Of a stretch of DNA of 64,000 bases, positions 61,801-64,000 are shown piece by piece. The notes below the pieces were generated by a model. It did no database searches and was not told where the DNA came from. It saw nothing but the letters and a program-made list of their open reading frames with translations. The translations under genes were made by a program, and so were the position numbers. Source of the DNA: Microplitis mediator. Its lineage: Eukaryota; Arthropoda; Insecta; Hymenoptera; Braconidae. Each line of letters begins with the position of its first letter. Position 1 is the first letter of the stretch. The stretch covers positions 16,022,667 through 16,086,666 of the forward strand of contig NC_079971.1 in the NCBI RefSeq assembly GCF_029852145.1, read 5' to 3'.

Positions 61801-64000
61801 TCTGGAGGTATGTGTAATCGTGCTTCTGCATCTAAAGCTTGAAAAACTTCTACAATTTTAGGTTGTTTTGCAATGTTTTTATTTTCAAAATCCAGTAAAA
61901 TAGGGTCAAACGATCTTTTTTTCTTTCGTTGAGTGGATATAACGGAATCATTTATGTTACTTGATGCTTCGTCTACAATATTAGTAACAATTAGATTGAT
62001 GAAATTTATATCATTAACGTTTTCATTTTGAAGTATGTTCTAATAGAAAATGCCGCTAGTATCGTGAAGTGTTTCTTTTCCGGTAAGAGTATCTACTTAC
62101 CGATCAAAATTATCAAAAGCTACCCCAATACTCGAATTCGCTTTTTTGTCTATGTCAGCAGGACACACTTCGTTATTTTCTGATCGAGCTATCGTTGCTT
62201 CAGTTTCCAATGCTAATAATTGCGTGTAACTAATACAGTGTCCATATCGATCAATTACGTCTACGATCTTTTTACTATTAGTTAAACTTTTTAAAGTTAA
62301 ACCAAGACAGATGTGCTTTGACGGTTTCATTTTGTGATCTCTTGATGCATATACACTGGTCACAAAAATTAGGGGATAAAAGAAAATTCGAAATTTTTGG
62401 GTGATTTTCAACATGCTGTAACTCAGTGAAAAATGGTCGTAGGAAAAGAAATAAAAAAAAGCAAATTCTAGCCTTAAGTTTCTAGTTTTTAGATCTAGAT
62501 TTCAAATTCTTTTATCATGCACGGTTCTGGAGTAATCATAAAAAAACCGACGGAAAAAAAATTTTCAAAATTTTTGCTCGACTTCCAACAAGTCTATGGG
62601 CTTCAATCAATTTTTTTGGATAATCCGACCTTATGACGCTTTTAGAAAATTTTATGCCCTTTGATTTTGCGGCCTAAAAACGTCTCGAAGACGATTTGGC
62701 GCCGAGTTATCATTGATCAAAGCAAAAAAGTCTATTTTGGCTTTGATAATCATTAACTCCGGACGTATTGGTCGTACAGAGAATAGAAGTAGGGTTTTAA
62801 AAGCTGCAAAACATTCTCTACAAGGCAAAATTAGTGGCTTTTGATGGAAAAATTTTTTTTTAAGCGATAATGTTCATTAAAAAACAGGTCAAAATTCGCA
62901 TATTTAAGGATATTCGGAAATCATGCTATAACTTTGGATATAACAGATGAAAAAAGGATATCGTCGTTTTTTTTGCAACCTTAAAGTGTCCTGAAAAAAC
63001 CCTGAAAATTTTAAAGCGCTGTGACTTTTCTTTCTTAGTGTCCCGAAGCTTTAAGCTTATTGATTTAGCCAAGAATCGCATAATTAGCGATTCTTTGGTT
63101 TTCAATCATTTCTTCAATGTCAAAAAGTTTTTTTTAGCTACAAGCTTTGTTTCTCCAATCAAAAACAGTAATTGTCGCTAAAGAAACTTTTTAATATTGA
63201 AGAAATGATTGAAAACCAAAGAATCGCTAATTATGCGATTTTCGGCTAAATCAATAAATGTAAAGCTTTGGGACACTAAGAAAGAAAAATCGCAGCGATT
63301 TGAAATTTTTAGGATTTTTTTAGGACACTTTGAGGTTGCAAAAAAAACGACGATATCCTTTGTTCATCCGTTATATTCAAAGTTGTAGCTAGATTTCCGA
63401 ATTTTCTTAAATATGCGAATTTTGACCTGTTTTTTAATAAACATTATCGCTTAAAAAAAAATTCTTACGTTAAAAGCCACTAATTTTGCCTTATAAAGAA
63501 TGTTTTGCGGATTTCGAAACCCTACTTTCATTCTCTGTACGACTAACACGTCCGGAGTTATTGATTATCAAAGCCAAAATGGCCTTTTTCGCTTTGATCA
63601 ATAATAACTCGGCGCCAAATCGTCGTACCGACTTTTTTAGGCCGCCAAATTAGAGGGCATAAAATTTTTTGAAAGAGTCCAGAAGTTGGTTTATCCAAAT
63701 AATTTATTGAAGCCCATAGACTTGTTGGAAGACGAGCAAAAATTTTAAAAATTGTTTTTTCGTCGATTTTCTTATGATTACTCCAGATCCGTGCATGATA
63801 AAAAAATTTTAAGATCCAGATCTAAAAACTAGAAACTTGAGGCTACAATTTGCTTTTTTACTTTTTCTCTACGTCTATTTTTCACCGAGTTACAGCATGT
63901 TGAAAATCTTCCAAAATTTTTGAATTTTTGTTCTATCCCTTAATTTTTGTGACCAGTGTATAATGTCTTGAGCTACTGATGAAATCACAACTTTGTTCGA
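58844..64000 (-). pseudogene. Decayed gene of a widespread arthropod repeat-associated family
   Basis: One collinear reading runs from the window end to the stop at 58844, across several stops and shifts. Upstream part: HICLGLTLKSLTNSKK, GHCISYTQLLALETE, GVAFDNFDR. Middle: FIHLGMFHA and GGSLNGFSLG ... RRLHPI. Later: DADLPIIMIGN, NSRRYINVTKIHEIMG, ALPAFHALTGCTYNPAFF. Tail: TPADYGW ... WFDGDQVPQS and an acidic Glu run. I recall this order from many uncharacterised insect and cnidarian proteins; the ALTGC block resembles FEN/PIN-type nucleases. A palindromic element (62354-63958) splits it, and its sequence resumes at 63961. The function is unknown. Confidence 0.7.
62354..63958. mobile_element. 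Long imperfect palindrome (hairpin element), 1.6 kb, in the decayed gene
   Basis: Ends CACTGGTCACAAAAATTA and its complement, flanked by TA (or TATA) on both sides. The arms pair along their full length with a centre near 63155 and differ at perhaps one base in seven. Blocks shared in complement include CAACATGCTGTAACTC, AACTAGAAACTT and AACCAAAGAATCGC. The termini resemble Tc1-like transposons, but no transposase frame exists. Confidence 0.88.

Overview
The window is insect-like nuclear DNA, AT-rich and dominated by mobile elements. TATA boxes followed by TCAGT-type initiators, short GT-AG introns, a tRNA-derived SINE and the set of transposon families all fit an arthropod. A hymenopteran such as a parasitoid wasp is my guess, not something I can prove. 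I see no complete ordinary host gene.

The main content is two colinear Polinton/Maverick-type proviruses of the adintovirus kind (protein-primed DNA polymerase, retroviral-type integrase and adenovirus-like virion genes). Element 1 runs from the window start to about 15430; its left terminus lies outside. Element 2 is complete, from 34371 to 58361. It has terminal inverted repeats of 546 and 593 bp, AG...CT termini and a 6-bp target duplication TTAGTT. Both carry the same genes in the same order: a small possible nucleic-acid-binding protein (+), a spliced glutamine-rich protein (-), PolB (+), integrase with chromodomain (-), a fibre-like coiled-coil protein (-), a DUF8207-like protein (-), packaging ATPase (-), then a compact block on + of phospholipase A2/pX-like protein, adenain-type protease, penton-like protein, an unlisted 53-residue basic protein and the major capsid protein, and last a 271-residue protein (-). 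The proteins are clearly homologous but well diverged, so these are two lineages and not a recent duplication. Each copy has different damage: a broken integrase and a PLA2-pX frameshift in element 1; an in-frame stop in the DUF8207 gene, a lost protease ATG and an altered PLA2 calcium loop in element 2.

Element 2 is interrupted by a BEL/Pao retrotransposon (36392-42394, read on -). Its LTRs are nearly identical and its Pol is intact, but almost all of Gag is gone. Its DNA is full of a strand-specific AGCG motif that falls in every codon frame and in the LTRs.

Between the proviruses, 15431-34370 holds AT-rich tandem repeats, a decayed non-LTR retrotransposon with a 16-bp target duplication (17538-23656), which is itself hit by a palindrome-rich MITE and by a composite insertion ending in two tRNA-derived SINEs, a 1.6-kb imperfect palindrome (25381-26959), and a young Ty3/gypsy element with matching LTRs (27290-33770). 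To the right of element 2 lies a decayed gene of a widespread arthropod repeat family (58844 to beyond the window end), split by another 1.6-kb palindrome (62354-63958).
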